A stretch of DNA of 64,000 nt, taken from contig JAKFYK010000068.1 in the NCBI GenBank assembly GCA_021730905.1, positions 1 to 64,000 on the forward strand. The letters are read 5' to 3'. Shown piece by piece: positions 15,872 to 24,322 of the stretch. Below the pieces are notes generated by a model. It made no database searches, was not told where the DNA came from, and worked only from the letters and a program-made list of their open reading frames with translations. Every line of letters starts with the position of its first letter. Positions within the stretch are counted from its first letter, which is position 1. The position numbers and the translations under genes were made by a program. This DNA comes from Betaproteobacteria bacterium (lineage in GTDB: Bacteria > Pseudomonadota > Gammaproteobacteria > Burkholderiales > SG8-41).

Positions 15872-17155
15872 TCAAAACTCCTTCCATTCGCCATCGTCGC
15901 CGGATGGAACACCACGCGTTGCCGTGGTGCCGGCGCCTAGTGCGGCCAGCCCCGCGGGGCGCGGGGTATTCGGCGCTGCAGGCGTCCGCTCATGGCTGCC
16001 TCGCGCCGCCGGTGCAGGCGCCCTGCCCGGATCGCGCGCGGGGTCCCGCCTGCGATTCAACAAAATCACGTCATTTTCGTCCACCTTGAATACGCCAACG
16101 ACCTCCTGCAAGCGTTGCGCCTGCATGCGCATGGAATCGGCCGCTGCAGACGCCTGTTCGACTACTGCCGCGTTCTGCTGCACCACCTGGTCCATCTGGT
16201 TGATGGCCTGATTGACCTGCTCAATACCGCTCGATTGCTCGCCGGACGCATTGCTGATCTGATCGATGATGCCGGTAACCCGCGCCACCGAGTCAACAAT
16301 CTCCGTCATGGTCTTGCCAGCGGCTTCAACCAGCCGCGTTCCTTCTTCGACCTTTTCCACCGAATTGCCGATCAGGCCCTTGATTTCCTTTGCCGCATCC
16401 GCCGAGCGCTGCGCCAGGCTGCGCACTTCCGACGCCACCACTGCAAAACCCCTGCCCTGCTCTCCGGCACGCGCCGCTTCCACTGCGGCGTTCAAGGCCA
16501 GGATATTGGTCTGAAACGCGATGCTGTCAATCACTGAAATGATGTCCGCGATCTTGCGCGAGCTTTCCTGAATTTCGTTCATGGTGACGACGACTTCGCC
16601 GACCACCTTACCGCCATTCGCGGCGACCGCATTGGCGTTTTTCGCGAGCACGTTGGCCTTGCGCGCGCTCTCGGTGTTTTCCTTCACCGCTGCAGTCAAT
16701 TGCTCCAGGCTCGATGCAGTTTCTTCCAGCGTTGATGCCTGTTCTTCCGTGCGCTGCGACAGGTTATTGTTGCCCGTGGCCACTTCGTCCGCTGAAGTGA
16801 CTATGGCTTCTGCGCCATACCGGATGTCACTCACCATGCGCGTCAGATTCTCGTCCATCGACTTGAGCGCCAGCATCAGGTTGCCGAACTCGCCATGTCC
16901 GTCAGTGTTGATTCTGACGGTGAGATCGCCTGCCGCCACCCGATCAGCAAGAGACACCGCGGTGGCCAATGGCATCGTGATCGCGCGCACGGTGAGATAC
17001 CACATGATAAGCAGCAGCACCGCCGTGACGATAAACAGGGCCACCATGATGTTGCGCGGGCCTGCCGGCATGTTGAGAATGCCGACAGTGGCCATCGCCA
17101 TGATCAGCGCAAGAATAACGGCAACGCCCAGCCGTAATCTGTTTTTCATCGACAT
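15872..17155 (-). CDS. Methyl-accepting chemotaxis protein without a periplasmic sensor domain
   Basis: A 427-residue receptor. Two membrane helices (about residues 7-27 and 35-55) are joined by only a few residues, so no ligand domain is exposed outside. A HAMP domain follows (ITMPLATAVSLADRVAAGDL) and then the long coiled-coil signalling domain with the invariant hairpin [20 protein letters not shown]. The Pro-rich tail ends in EWKEF, an xWxxF docking peptide for CheR/CheB. It probably senses a membrane or cytoplasmic signal. It sits between cheY and cheA in the operon. Confidence 0.95.
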   Translation of the reverse strand: MSMKNRLRLGVAVILALIMAMATVGILNMPAGPRNIMVALFIVTAVLLLIMWYLTVRAITMPLATAVSLADRVAAGDLTVRINTDGHGEFGNLMLALKSMDENLTRMVSDIRYGAEAIVTSADEVATGNNNLSQRTEEQASTLEETASSLEQLTAAVKENTESARKANVLAKNANAVAANGGKVVGEVVVTMNEIQESSRKIADIISVIDSIAFQTNILALNAAVEAARAGEQGRGFAVVASEVRSLAQRSADAAKEIKGLIGNSVEKVEEGTRLVEAAGKTMTEIVDSVARVTGIIDQISNASGEQSSGIEQVNQAINQMDQVVQQNAAVVEQASAAADSMRMQAQRLQEVVGVFKVDENDVILLNRRRDPARDPGRAPAPAARGSHERTPAAPNTPRPAGLAALGAGTTATRGVPSGDDGEWKEF

Positions 17156-17182
17156 GACGGAACCCTCGGCTTGAACATCGAT

Positions 17183-17548
17183 CTATGCCGGCAGCACTTT
17201 GCGCAGGACGCTGAGCAGCGCTTCGGGATCGAACGGCTTGACGATCCACCCCGTTGCGCCGGCCGCCCGCCCCTTGGATTTCATTTCCGGCTGCGACTCG
17301 GTGGTCAGCAGAATAATCGGCACGAACTTGTATTCGGGCAGCTTGCGCAACTCGGCAACCAGTTCTATGCCGGTGCGCCCCGGCATGTTCACGTCCGAAA
17401 TCACCAGGTCGAAGCCCTGCTTCTGGGCATGGGCCAGAGCCTCGTCGGCATTGCCCGCTTCGGTGACCTTGTGGCCGGCCGACGCCAGCGTGAAATTGAC
17501 CATTTGCCTCATGGTCATGGAGTCGTCAACAATCAGAATATTCGACAC
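17183..17548 (-). CDS. cheY: Chemotaxis response regulator CheY
   Basis: A 121-residue single receiver domain that carries phosphate from CheA to the motor. The acidic pair DD is at residues 8-9, the phospho-acceptor Asp52 is in VISDVNMPGRTG, the switch threonine is in ILLTTES, and the conserved Lys104 is in IVKPFDP. It lies between the CheZ-like gene and the mcp. No flagellar or pilus motor gene is in the window. Confidence 0.95.
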   Translation of the reverse strand: MSNILIVDDSMTMRQMVNFTLASAGHKVTEAGNADEALAHAQKQGFDLVISDVNMPGRTGIELVAELRKLPEYKFVPIILLTTESQPEMKSKGRAAGATGWIVKPFDPEALLSVLRKVLPA

Positions 17549-17564
17549 AACATTCTCCCAAATT

Positions 17565-18830
17565 CTAGAATAACTCCACGTCTACTTTCCGTACCTTGCC
17601 GGGCGCGAGATGGTCCTCTCGAGCAGGGATGTGCAGCTCTCCCATCGCGTTCTTGGCCATATCACCCGCATGTGTCACACCCGCTGCACGCGTTCTGGAC
17701 GCGGCGCTCGCGATGCTCGCCGACGCTTCCGCCAGCAACGGCTCCTTGATGTGCTCGAGCTTCTGCTGGGTAATGTCCTGGTACTGCATCGCGATGATGA
17801 TCTGATTGATATCGTTGCGCACGTCCTTGCCGAGCGAGGTAATCTTCTCCAGCGTGGTCGTGACCTCGCGCGCCTTTTCCATGGTGGCGATGTTGAGCTG
17901 CGACACATCGACTTTCGCCTGCACCGCCGCCAGCCGCACATTGTCGCTGGACTTGCTCAGCTCGTCATAAGTGCCGCCCATCACTTCACGGATTTTCTCC
18001 AGCCCATCGCGCATCCGCCGCGTCAGTTCATGCGCCGAAGTACTGGTCTCCCGGATGCGGTCGGCGATTTCGATGAACCACCGGCTGTCGGTATTGGCAT
18101 CGCGATTCGCCGCCACGGTGGAATCCAGTGCCAGCTTGCGGATACGCGCCGCCATGTTGCGTAACTCGTCCAGCATTTCGTCAATCGCCAATGAATGTTC
18201 GCGCACTACATCCTGATGGCGCGACATTTCCTCGGAAGCCTTGGAAAAATCCATCATGCGGCTGGTGACATTATCCAGTTGCCGCTCGTACGCCGTGATG
18301 AAATCCGGCAGCGACAGCCACGTGGAACCGCCCGACCCGTCGCCGGAACTGCTTTTCAGCAAGCGCACCGCGCTATCCATTTGCAGGCCGGTTTTGTCCA
18401 TGATCACGCGAAAGCTCTTGCCGATGTTCGCTGCCGCCGCTTCGGATTGTTGCGTCACATCATCCAGTGATGCACGTGCATGCTGGATGCTGCTGCTGGC
18501 AACCTGCGACGACTCCAGCCAAACCTCCAGCAAGCTTTGCAATGCCGCAGCGGATTGAGTGGCTGCCGCGACCTCGCTGCGGTCCGTTGCCTGCATCGCG
18601 GCGCCTTGCACACGTACCGCTTCAACACGACCCATCATCGTGTGATAAATCAAAAACAGCGCCACCACAGAAAACACCAGAGAAACCAGGGCGACCCACA
18701 GCGGTACCGCCCACACCCCCCAAACCCAGGGCAAGAGCACGGCGACCGCGCACAACACCATCGTCTTGCCGCCACCTGCGGCTTCGCGCTTGCCGCCCCC
18801 CTTGTCATCCTTGTGAAGCACCGCGCTCAC
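17565..18830 (-). CDS. Membrane-anchored chemotaxis protein with a CheZ-like phosphatase motif
   Basis: A 421-residue protein. Two membrane helices lie near residues 24-62 (VLCAVAVLLPWVWGVWAVPL and LVSLVFSVVALFLIYHTMMG), followed by a long helical coiled-coil region with no canonical MCP signalling hairpin. Near the C-terminus is IIIAMQYQDITQQ, with Asp352 and Gln356 spaced as D-x3-Q. In CheZ the segment AQDFQDLTGQ uses exactly this Asp/Gln pair to dephosphorylate CheY-P, and here too the tail follows a long helix. It lies next to cheY. I infer a membrane-tethered CheY phosphatase; a receptor-like protein is the alternative. Confidence 0.65.
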   Translation of the reverse strand: MSAVLHKDDKGGGKREAAGGGKTMVLCAVAVLLPWVWGVWAVPLWVALVSLVFSVVALFLIYHTMMGRVEAVRVQGAAMQATDRSEVAAATQSAAALQSLLEVWLESSQVASSSIQHARASLDDVTQQSEAAAANIGKSFRVIMDKTGLQMDSAVRLLKSSSGDGSGGSTWLSLPDFITAYERQLDNVTSRMMDFSKASEEMSRHQDVVREHSLAIDEMLDELRNMAARIRKLALDSTVAANRDANTDSRWFIEIADRIRETSTSAHELTRRMRDGLEKIREVMGGTYDELSKSSDNVRLAAVQAKVDVSQLNIATMEKAREVTTTLEKITSLGKDVRNDINQIIIAMQYQDITQQKLEHIKEPLLAEASASIASAASRTRAAGVTHAGDMAKNAMGELHIPAREDHLAPGKVRKVDVELF

Positions 18831-19132
18831 GCCGCAGGCCCCAGCACCACGTCGATAGCGAGCAAAGCAAGCAGTTCACTCAGGCGCTGCGATGGATTGC
18901 TGATGCGCACCGTCTTGCCCTGCTCGCGGGCGCGCACCACTGCAACCGCCAACAACTGCGCCAGCGAAGTATCCGGGCGTGCCACCGCCGAAGCATCGAG
19001 ATCCACGGTCGCATGGGTGTTCAGCCGCTCGTGAATCTCGTTCCAGATTTCGTCGATCTCGCGTATGCCTGCGTCGGCGGAAAGCGTATAGGTATTCGTG
19101 GGCACGTTTGCTTTTTTAATTGAGCCGGTCAC
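18827..19132 (-). CDS. STAS-domain protein at the head of the chemotaxis operon
   Basis: A 101-residue stand-alone STAS domain, the fold of anti-sigma-factor antagonists. Strand-helix order is visible: TYTLSADAGIREIDEIWNEI, then ATVDLDASAVARPDTSLAQL with Thr/Ser at the usual phospho-site turn, and TVRISNPSQRLSELLALLAI. Its stop overlaps the start of the CheZ-like gene by four bases (ATGA). STAS proteins of this kind sit in several chemotaxis-like operons, where they are thought to be phospho-switches; no partner kinase is visible here. Confidence 0.8.
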   Translation of the reverse strand: MTGSIKKANVPTNTYTLSADAGIREIDEIWNEIHERLNTHATVDLDASAVARPDTSLAQLLAVAVVRAREQGKTVRISNPSQRLSELLALLAIDVVLGPAA

Positions 19133-19323
19133 CGTGACGACATCGTGTGCGGATTATAAACATTCGCGTCATGTGCGTAGCAATTTCCCGTGTCCGCGAG
19201 TTGCACCTTTGGCGTCATCATGGCTGGGGCATTGCATCGCCCGCGAGCCGGCGGAATTCAATCCGTTGCGAACGAATTTATAATTATTATTATAAAACAA
19301 CAAGTTGCAAAATAGTGCAACGC

Positions 19324-20442
19324 CTAAGTCCGCCGCATCTCCTGCATGCTGCGGGCGTATTGGCCGTCCTTGCGTTTCAGTGCCCTGGTCACTGCTTTGG
19401 TTGCGCCAAAGGTCGGTATCACCGCCGAGTGTTTGCCCGCACCACCGATGACCGCGATCAACAGGTTGTCGGGGTTGTGGATCATTGGAACCGGTGCATC
19501 CATCCCGGCAGTCTTGTAAACCGAGGCAAATGCCACGCGAAAGCGCCGTTCGATGTTTTCCCCGGAAAACGTGCCCAGCGGGATTTTCGAGTGGTCCGCG
19601 ATAAATTTCTTCGCCGCTTTTTTGCTGATGCCGTCGTTGGCAATGGTTGCCGCGTGTTCCGGCCCCATCACAATCAGCGGTGTTGCGTCCTCGTAATAAA
19701 TATCGTTCGCGCCGGTGGAAATCATGGTGCCGGCAATGGTCGTCAGAATGCCGGTGCCGGAAATACTTTCATGGTCGTTCACGTTGTGCGGGCATTCGGC
19801 GCCCACCACCGTGACGCACGTTGCGTCTTTGGGAAAACCGCGCTCCACGTGCAGCGGTTCCCACGGATTGCGCGCTTCGTTTTCGGCTACACAATACGAG
19901 TATTTGTTCGGCCCGCCAAACGTGGACATATCGCCCAACGCCGGAATCGCTCCGCCAATGTTCAATAAAATCAAACGGATAGCGCGCCCTATCGTGGCAT
20001 TGCTATGCGTGCCGGGGCCGAACGCGTTATGGCCGCTGTTCATGCCCAGTTCCACCGCGCCGGGGCCATTGACGATCACCAGCGGCGAACACATATGCGT
20101 GGTCGCCTGTATGCCATAAAGGTTAAACGCTTCGTCACACATCGCTTCGACCGCCAGCACAATCAGCGGGAAATATTCCGGCCTGCAACCCGCCATCACT
20201 GCGTTCGCGGCGAGCCGCAGTGGCGTGGCTTCGCCATAGCGCGGCGCGACTTTCGCCACCGGCTCATTCCACGGGCGGTCGCAATATTCCAGCATCGCCG
20301 CAACACGTTCTTCGGTCGGCGGGATTAATGGCAAGCCGTCGCCCCAGCCCTTTTCCAGATACAGTTCATTGATGGCAAAAAAATCGTCCTTCGCTTCCAG
20401 ACTCGCGTCAGGTGCTTTTAACAAGTCGCTTAGGTGACTCAT
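19324..20442 (-). CDS. Conserved protein co-translated with the UGSC selenoprotein
   Basis: A 372-residue protein, start MSHLSDLLKAPDASLEAKDD. The ATG overlaps the stop of the selenoprotein gene by four bases; a longer in-frame form would run far into that gene and is rejected. Visible features are an ELYLEKGWGDGLPLIPPTEE opening, five or more cysteines (AGCRPEYFP, EAMCDEAF, HMCSPLVIV, YSYCVAEN, AECPHNV) and glycine-rich turns NGPGAVELGMNSGH and GTGILTTIAG. I cannot assign a family function. No signal peptide or membrane segment is seen. The coupling and cysteine content suggest it is a redox or catalytic partner of the selenoprotein. Confidence 0.75.
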   Translation of the reverse strand: MSHLSDLLKAPDASLEAKDDFFAINELYLEKGWGDGLPLIPPTEERVAAMLEYCDRPWNEPVAKVAPRYGEATPLRLAANAVMAGCRPEYFPLIVLAVEAMCDEAFNLYGIQATTHMCSPLVIVNGPGAVELGMNSGHNAFGPGTHSNATIGRAIRLILLNIGGAIPALGDMSTFGGPNKYSYCVAENEARNPWEPLHVERGFPKDATCVTVVGAECPHNVNDHESISGTGILTTIAGTMISTGANDIYYEDATPLIVMGPEHAATIANDGISKKAAKKFIADHSKIPLGTFSGENIERRFRVAFASVYKTAGMDAPVPMIHNPDNLLIAVIGGAGKHSAVIPTFGATKAVTRALKRKDGQYARSMQEMRRT

Positions 20443-20978
20443 CGGGCATGTTCCTTGATAAGCTTCACAAATTCCGGGATCGCCACTTCGGCGCGCCCTT
20501 CGACTTTTTCCAGCGAAATGCCGCCCAGCGGATGCGGTATTACAATCAGCGGCAAGTCCGGCACGCCAAACACGCGTGACTGTGCCTTGCCCAGCTTGAG
20601 GAACGCATCGGTGCAAATCACCGCTGTCACCAGACCGCGTTTACGCAACTCTGACATGTCGTGGACACTCCACGACGTGCAAGAGCCTCAATCGGCCATG
20701 GCGCTGATAACGCAGTCCGCCTTCTCCGTGAGTTCGTCGAGCACATTTTTCCCGGCAGGTATCGAGGGCGATGGTTTACGCAGCGCCACCACCGTCGCCA
20801 CTTTCATCTGCGCCTTCACACCTTCGACAATGAATTTCAACAGGTGATCGGCGTTGCCCTTGCTGTTGTCCAATATGCCGAGGCGGATGCCACCCGCGGC
20901 AAAATCACGCTGCTTGCCAGTGGCGGCAGTCGCCGGCGGCGGCGCCTCGGGGTTCACCAGCCGCACCATGGTATTCAT
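20439..20978 (-). CDS. UGSC-type selenoprotein (in-frame TGA read as selenocysteine)
   Basis: One 179-residue frame if the TGA at 20688-20690 encodes selenocysteine (residue 97). The frame runs unbroken through CVISAMAD-U-GSCTSWSVHD to MSELRKRGLVTAVICTDAF and stops at 20439. The U-G-S-C motif with the following T..VHD and VICTDAF segments is the pattern of the UGSC (seleno)protein family. Eleven bases after the TGA an 8-bp perfect hairpin with a GTG loop forms (20658-20676), fitting a bacterial SECIS. Conventional calling would give fragments of 96 and 72 residues. The stop overlaps the next gene (ATGA). Function is unknown; a Sec/Cys redox centre is likely. Confidence 0.85.
20658..20676 (-). 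promoter_or_regulatory. Putative bacterial SECIS hairpin of the UGSC gene
   Basis: On the minus strand, GTCGTGGA-GTG-TCCACGAC gives an 8-bp perfect stem and a three-base loop. After one mismatch a few more pairs extend the base. The loop begins 19 nt after the TGA. Bacterial SECIS elements lie inside the coding region just 3' of the UGA, with a G and U in the apical loop about this far away, as in fdhF. Confidence 0.7.
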
Positions 20979-21431
20979 TGTCTACTCCCTCGGAAGGTCG
21001 GAAAGCGTGGGACTCTATCGTATGCACTGCGCTGCCGCAAATGGCCAGCAACAGGGCAGAGGTAAGTCAGCCGCGCACCTCATGCTATCAGAAACAAAAT
21101 CGTGAATACTATATAAGTATTTGTTTTTATTATACTTTATTGAAAGTACCCCAAGGGATGGCAGCCGTCGCCGTCGCCGTCGCGTCGACTATGTCCGCAG
21201 ACCGCATCGTTTGTCAGCCCTATCGGCAAGCACGGAATCCATCCCGCGTTCCTGTTGCAGGATGCACCGATCCCGCCTCACCCATCCATGCGTACAGGAA
21301 CAACCGCACGCAAAACACGAAAATAATCCGGTTTCATTGTAAAGTCTCGACCTGCGTAATCGGTCAATGCGACTTCATCCCGCGCAATACTTGGGGCCGC
21401 TCGAATACTCAGAAAAAACGTAGAGGTCCGG
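20979..21431. other. 453-bp intergenic region between the selenoprotein and GGDEF/EAL genes
   Basis: No convincing gene is seen. The region holds a perfect copy of the AT-rich 16-bp element (21114-21129) and a short GTCGCC microrepeat (21164-21187). It is the leader of two divergent genes and should contain both promoters; no clear -35/-10 pair stands out apart from AT-rich DNA around 21100-21145. Confidence 0.5.
21114..21129 (+). repeat. AT-rich 16-bp element, copy 2 (perfect)
   Basis: TAAGTATTTGTTTTTA, followed by TTATACTTTATT which resembles the AT-rich extension of other copies. It lies in the divergent region 135 bp from the selenoprotein start and about 300 bp from the GGDEF/EAL start. 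Confidence 0.7.
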
Positions 21432-21437
21432 TTGCAA

Positions 21438-24311
21438 ATGCAAAATTCCATTGCCCGTAAGGTAACGCTGGGGGTCGGCGTCATCGTATTCGGGGCCACC
21501 GTCGCGATGTTTACGACGTATTTCGTATCGACAACGGCAACCAATTCAATACAAGAGTCGCAGGAACTCAGCCAGTCGATGCTAAGTGCCGCCGCCGGCA
21601 TGGAAGTCAGCACGATTGCCGGTGGACTGCAGGTATTCAAGTATCTGGAAACCGGCGACCCGCATTTCCGCCAGACATATCAGCGGCAAAGCGATCAATT
21701 CCTGCAGCAATACAGCCGCTTTCAGTCGCTGGCTCATCTCCGGGAATGGCAGGACGCCGGGCGCGCCATCGCCAATGACCAGAAGGGGCTCGATCAGATC
21801 AGTCTTGACCTGATGTCCCGCCACGATCAACGGCAGGCGGAGGTGCTGTCGGCGTACAAGAGTTTGCGGCAACTGGATACCTTGTTGCGACCGTCCCGTT
21901 TTGGCAGCACGCCCGGATCGCCTGCACAGGTGATCGCGGAAAAGAGCAGAGCCAGCCTCGCCGAGATATCCCTGTGGCTCGGTGACTTTCTGTACAGCGG
22001 ACAAAATGGCGACAGGATCGCCGCGCAATTAGCGGAAATGCGTTCATTGATCAACGCGCGTGGAAAACTGCCGCTGGAGGAAGCCGATAACCGTGTCTTT
22101 GCCGAACTCCAGCGGACGTTTGAGTCGTTCAGTACGTCCATGAATCAGTTGCTGCAATCCTCGAATGCAACACGCGCCAGCATGGCAAAAATGCTCGAAC
22201 TGCAGCAACAAATTACCTCAACCATTGCCACCCGCATCAGACCGACGCTGACACGCTACAGCGAAGACACCCGGAACCGGATGGATACCCAGATGATCCG
22301 GGTGCTCTTGGTTGCCGGCGGCATGTCGCTGGTGCTGTCGCTGCTGGCGGTGCTCGCCGGCCGCTACGTGCGGCGCTCGATCGTCGACCCGATACAGCAA
22401 CTCGCAACCGGAGCCGATGCGGTTGCCGCCGGCAATCTGGATCACCGGGTCGTCATCGATACCGGCGACGAATATTCGGCGCTTGCCAAGAATTTCAATC
22501 ACATGGTCGATCAGTTGCAGGGCACCACCGTGTCCAAGACGCTGCATGAGGAACAGGAAACGCAGTTGCGCACCCTCCTGGACGGCGTGCACGATTACGC
22601 CATCTTCTCCGTCGACGATCAGGGGTTCGTGACCAAGTGGAACCAGGCCAGCGCGCGCATATTGGGCTACGAAGCAGAGGACATGCAGGGCGTATCTTTT
22701 GCGCGCATTTTCAAGGATGTCCAGTATTCGCGCGTCGCGCGCGACCAGGGGATGCTCGCCATCGCATCAACCGGCCGCTTTGAATCCGACACCATACTTC
22801 TGCGCAAGAACGGCGACGAGTTCGAAGCCAACGTCGTCGTCACTCCGTTAAGCACGGGCGATGGCGGCATCAAGGGATACTCGGTCGTGGTGCGCGACAT
22901 TACGGAAAGAATGAAAGCGGAACGCCACATCGAGCAACTCGCCACCAAGGACACGCTGACCGGGCTGTCCAATCGCAGCATGCTGATGGAACAGATGAAC
23001 ACTGCCATCGCCCGCGCCTTGCGTTCGCAAAACCAGTTGGTGCTGATGTTCATCGATCTTGACCACTTCAAGGCGGTCAACGACACGCTGGGTCATGCCG
23101 CCGGCGACGAATTGCTGCGCGAATGCGCCAAACGGCTGACGGAATGCGTGCGCGAGGTGGATATCGTGGCGCGGCTCGGCGGCGACGAATTCGTGGTATT
23201 GCTCACCGACGTCACCGATACCGCGATAGTCGCGCCTATCGCGGACCGCATGCTTAAGTTGCTGACCACGCCGTATCACCTGCACGGCCACGATGCGCAG
23301 ACCTCGGCCAGCATCGGCATCTGCTTCTATCCCGCCGACGGAAATGATGTCACGGCGTTGATGAAGAACGCCGACATTGCGATGTATCACGCCAAGGAGC
23401 TGAACCGCAATAACTACCAGTTCTACGCGGAAGAAATGAACCAGCGCATGATGCGCCGCCTGCAACTGGAGCGCGAATTGCGCGCCGCGGTCCAGAACAA
23501 CGAATTTATCTTGCACTACCAGCCGCAGGTCATCGTCGCTACCGGGGAAATTCGCGGCGCGGAGTCTCTGCTCAGATGGCAGCATCCGACCGAGGGATTG
23601 CTGTCACCAACGGGTTTCATTTCGGTTGCCGAGGAAACCGGCCTGATCCTGCCCATGGGCGAGTGGATCCTGAACGAGGCCTGCCGCACCATCAAGGCAT
23701 GGCGGGCCAAAGGCGTGGGTATTCCTTACGTCGTGGTCAATGTCTCGGCGGCGCAACTGGGCGAGGGATTGGTGACCTCCGTGCGGCAAGCGCTGGTAAC
23801 CCATGAAATAGAGCCTGCCTGGCTGATGCTTGAAATCACCGAAACCATGCTGATGGAGCGGGTTGAAGAAGCCATCTCCATATTGCGACGCATACGCGAG
23901 CTTGGCATCCGCATCGCAATGGATGATTTCGGCACCGGCTATTCGTCGCTCAGCGTGCTGCAACGCCTGCCGCTCGACACACTGAAAATCGACCGCAGCT
24001 TTGTCATTGCCATCGACGATGAGGTCAACAATTCGCGGGCGGTCGCCATCATCGGCGCCATCATCGCCATCGCGAAAGAACTCAATCTGAGCGTGGTGGC
24101 GGAAGGCGTTGATTCGACCACGCAGCTCGCGTTCCTGCGCACCCTGAATTGCGATACCTATCAGGGTTATCTCTACAGCAAACCCATCGACGCGGCGACG
24201 CTAGAAAAGCGCTTTGCCGCGCCGGTGAAATCCGTGCTGGAAGACGAGGACGGGCACGCGATCACCATGACGACCAGAGTCACGATGGAAATTTCCGTCG
24301 ATGCGCAGTAG
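21438..24311 (+). CDS. Membrane sensor with HAMP, PAS, GGDEF and EAL domains
   Basis: A protein of about 957 residues that makes or breaks cyclic di-GMP. The order is membrane helix (about 10-32), a helical extracytoplasmic sensor region, a second helix (about 290-312), HAMP, PAS (about 375-495), GGDEF (about 500-665) and EAL (about 675-930). The GGDEF motif RLGGDEFVVLL is intact. The EAL motif reads ESL, but the other catalytic segments remain (LEITETML, MDDFGTGYSSLS, LKIDRSF, VVAEGVDS), so phosphodiesterase activity is plausible. An AGAGG site precedes; TTG 21432 is an alternative start. It may link cyclic di-GMP to the adjoining chemotaxis genes. Confidence 0.92.
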   Translation: MQNSIARKVTLGVGVIVFGATVAMFTTYFVSTTATNSIQESQELSQSMLSAAAGMEVSTIAGGLQVFKYLETGDPHFRQTYQRQSDQFLQQYSRFQSLAHLREWQDAGRAIANDQKGLDQISLDLMSRHDQRQAEVLSAYKSLRQLDTLLRPSRFGSTPGSPAQVIAEKSRASLAEISLWLGDFLYSGQNGDRIAAQLAEMRSLINARGKLPLEEADNRVFAELQRTFESFSTSMNQLLQSSNATRASMAKMLELQQQITSTIATRIRPTLTRYSEDTRNRMDTQMIRVLLVAGGMSLVLSLLAVLAGRYVRRSIVDPIQQLATGADAVAAGNLDHRVVIDTGDEYSALAKNFNHMVDQLQGTTVSKTLHEEQETQLRTLLDGVHDYAIFSVDDQGFVTKWNQASARILGYEAEDMQGVSFARIFKDVQYSRVARDQGMLAIASTGRFESDTILLRKNGDEFEANVVVTPLSTGDGGIKGYSVVVRDITERMKAERHIEQLATKDTLTGLSNRSMLMEQMNTAIARALRSQNQLVLMFIDLDHFKAVNDTLGHAAGDELLRECAKRLTECVREVDIVARLGGDEFVVLLTDVTDTAIVAPIADRMLKLLTTPYHLHGHDAQTSASIGICFYPADGNDVTALMKNADIAMYHAKELNRNNYQFYAEEMNQRMMRRLQLERELRAAVQNNEFILHYQPQVIVATGEIRGAESLLRWQHPTEGLLSPTGFISVAEETGLILPMGEWILNEACRTIKAWRAKGVGIPYVVVNVSAAQLGEGLVTSVRQALVTHEIEPAWLMLEITETMLMERVEEAISILRRIRELGIRIAMDDFGTGYSSLSVLQRLPLDTLKIDRSFVIAIDDEVNNSRAVAIIGAIIAIAKELNLSVVAEGVDSTTQLAFLRTLNCDTYQGYLYSKPIDAATLEKRFAAPVKSVLEDEDGHAITMTTRVTMEISVDAQ

Positions 24312-24322
24312 ACATTGAAGCG

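Noticed and set aside
19324-20616. 430-residue form of the selenoprotein partner
   Set aside because: The extra 58 residues lie inside the selenoprotein gene in another frame; the ATGA overlap supports the start at 20442.
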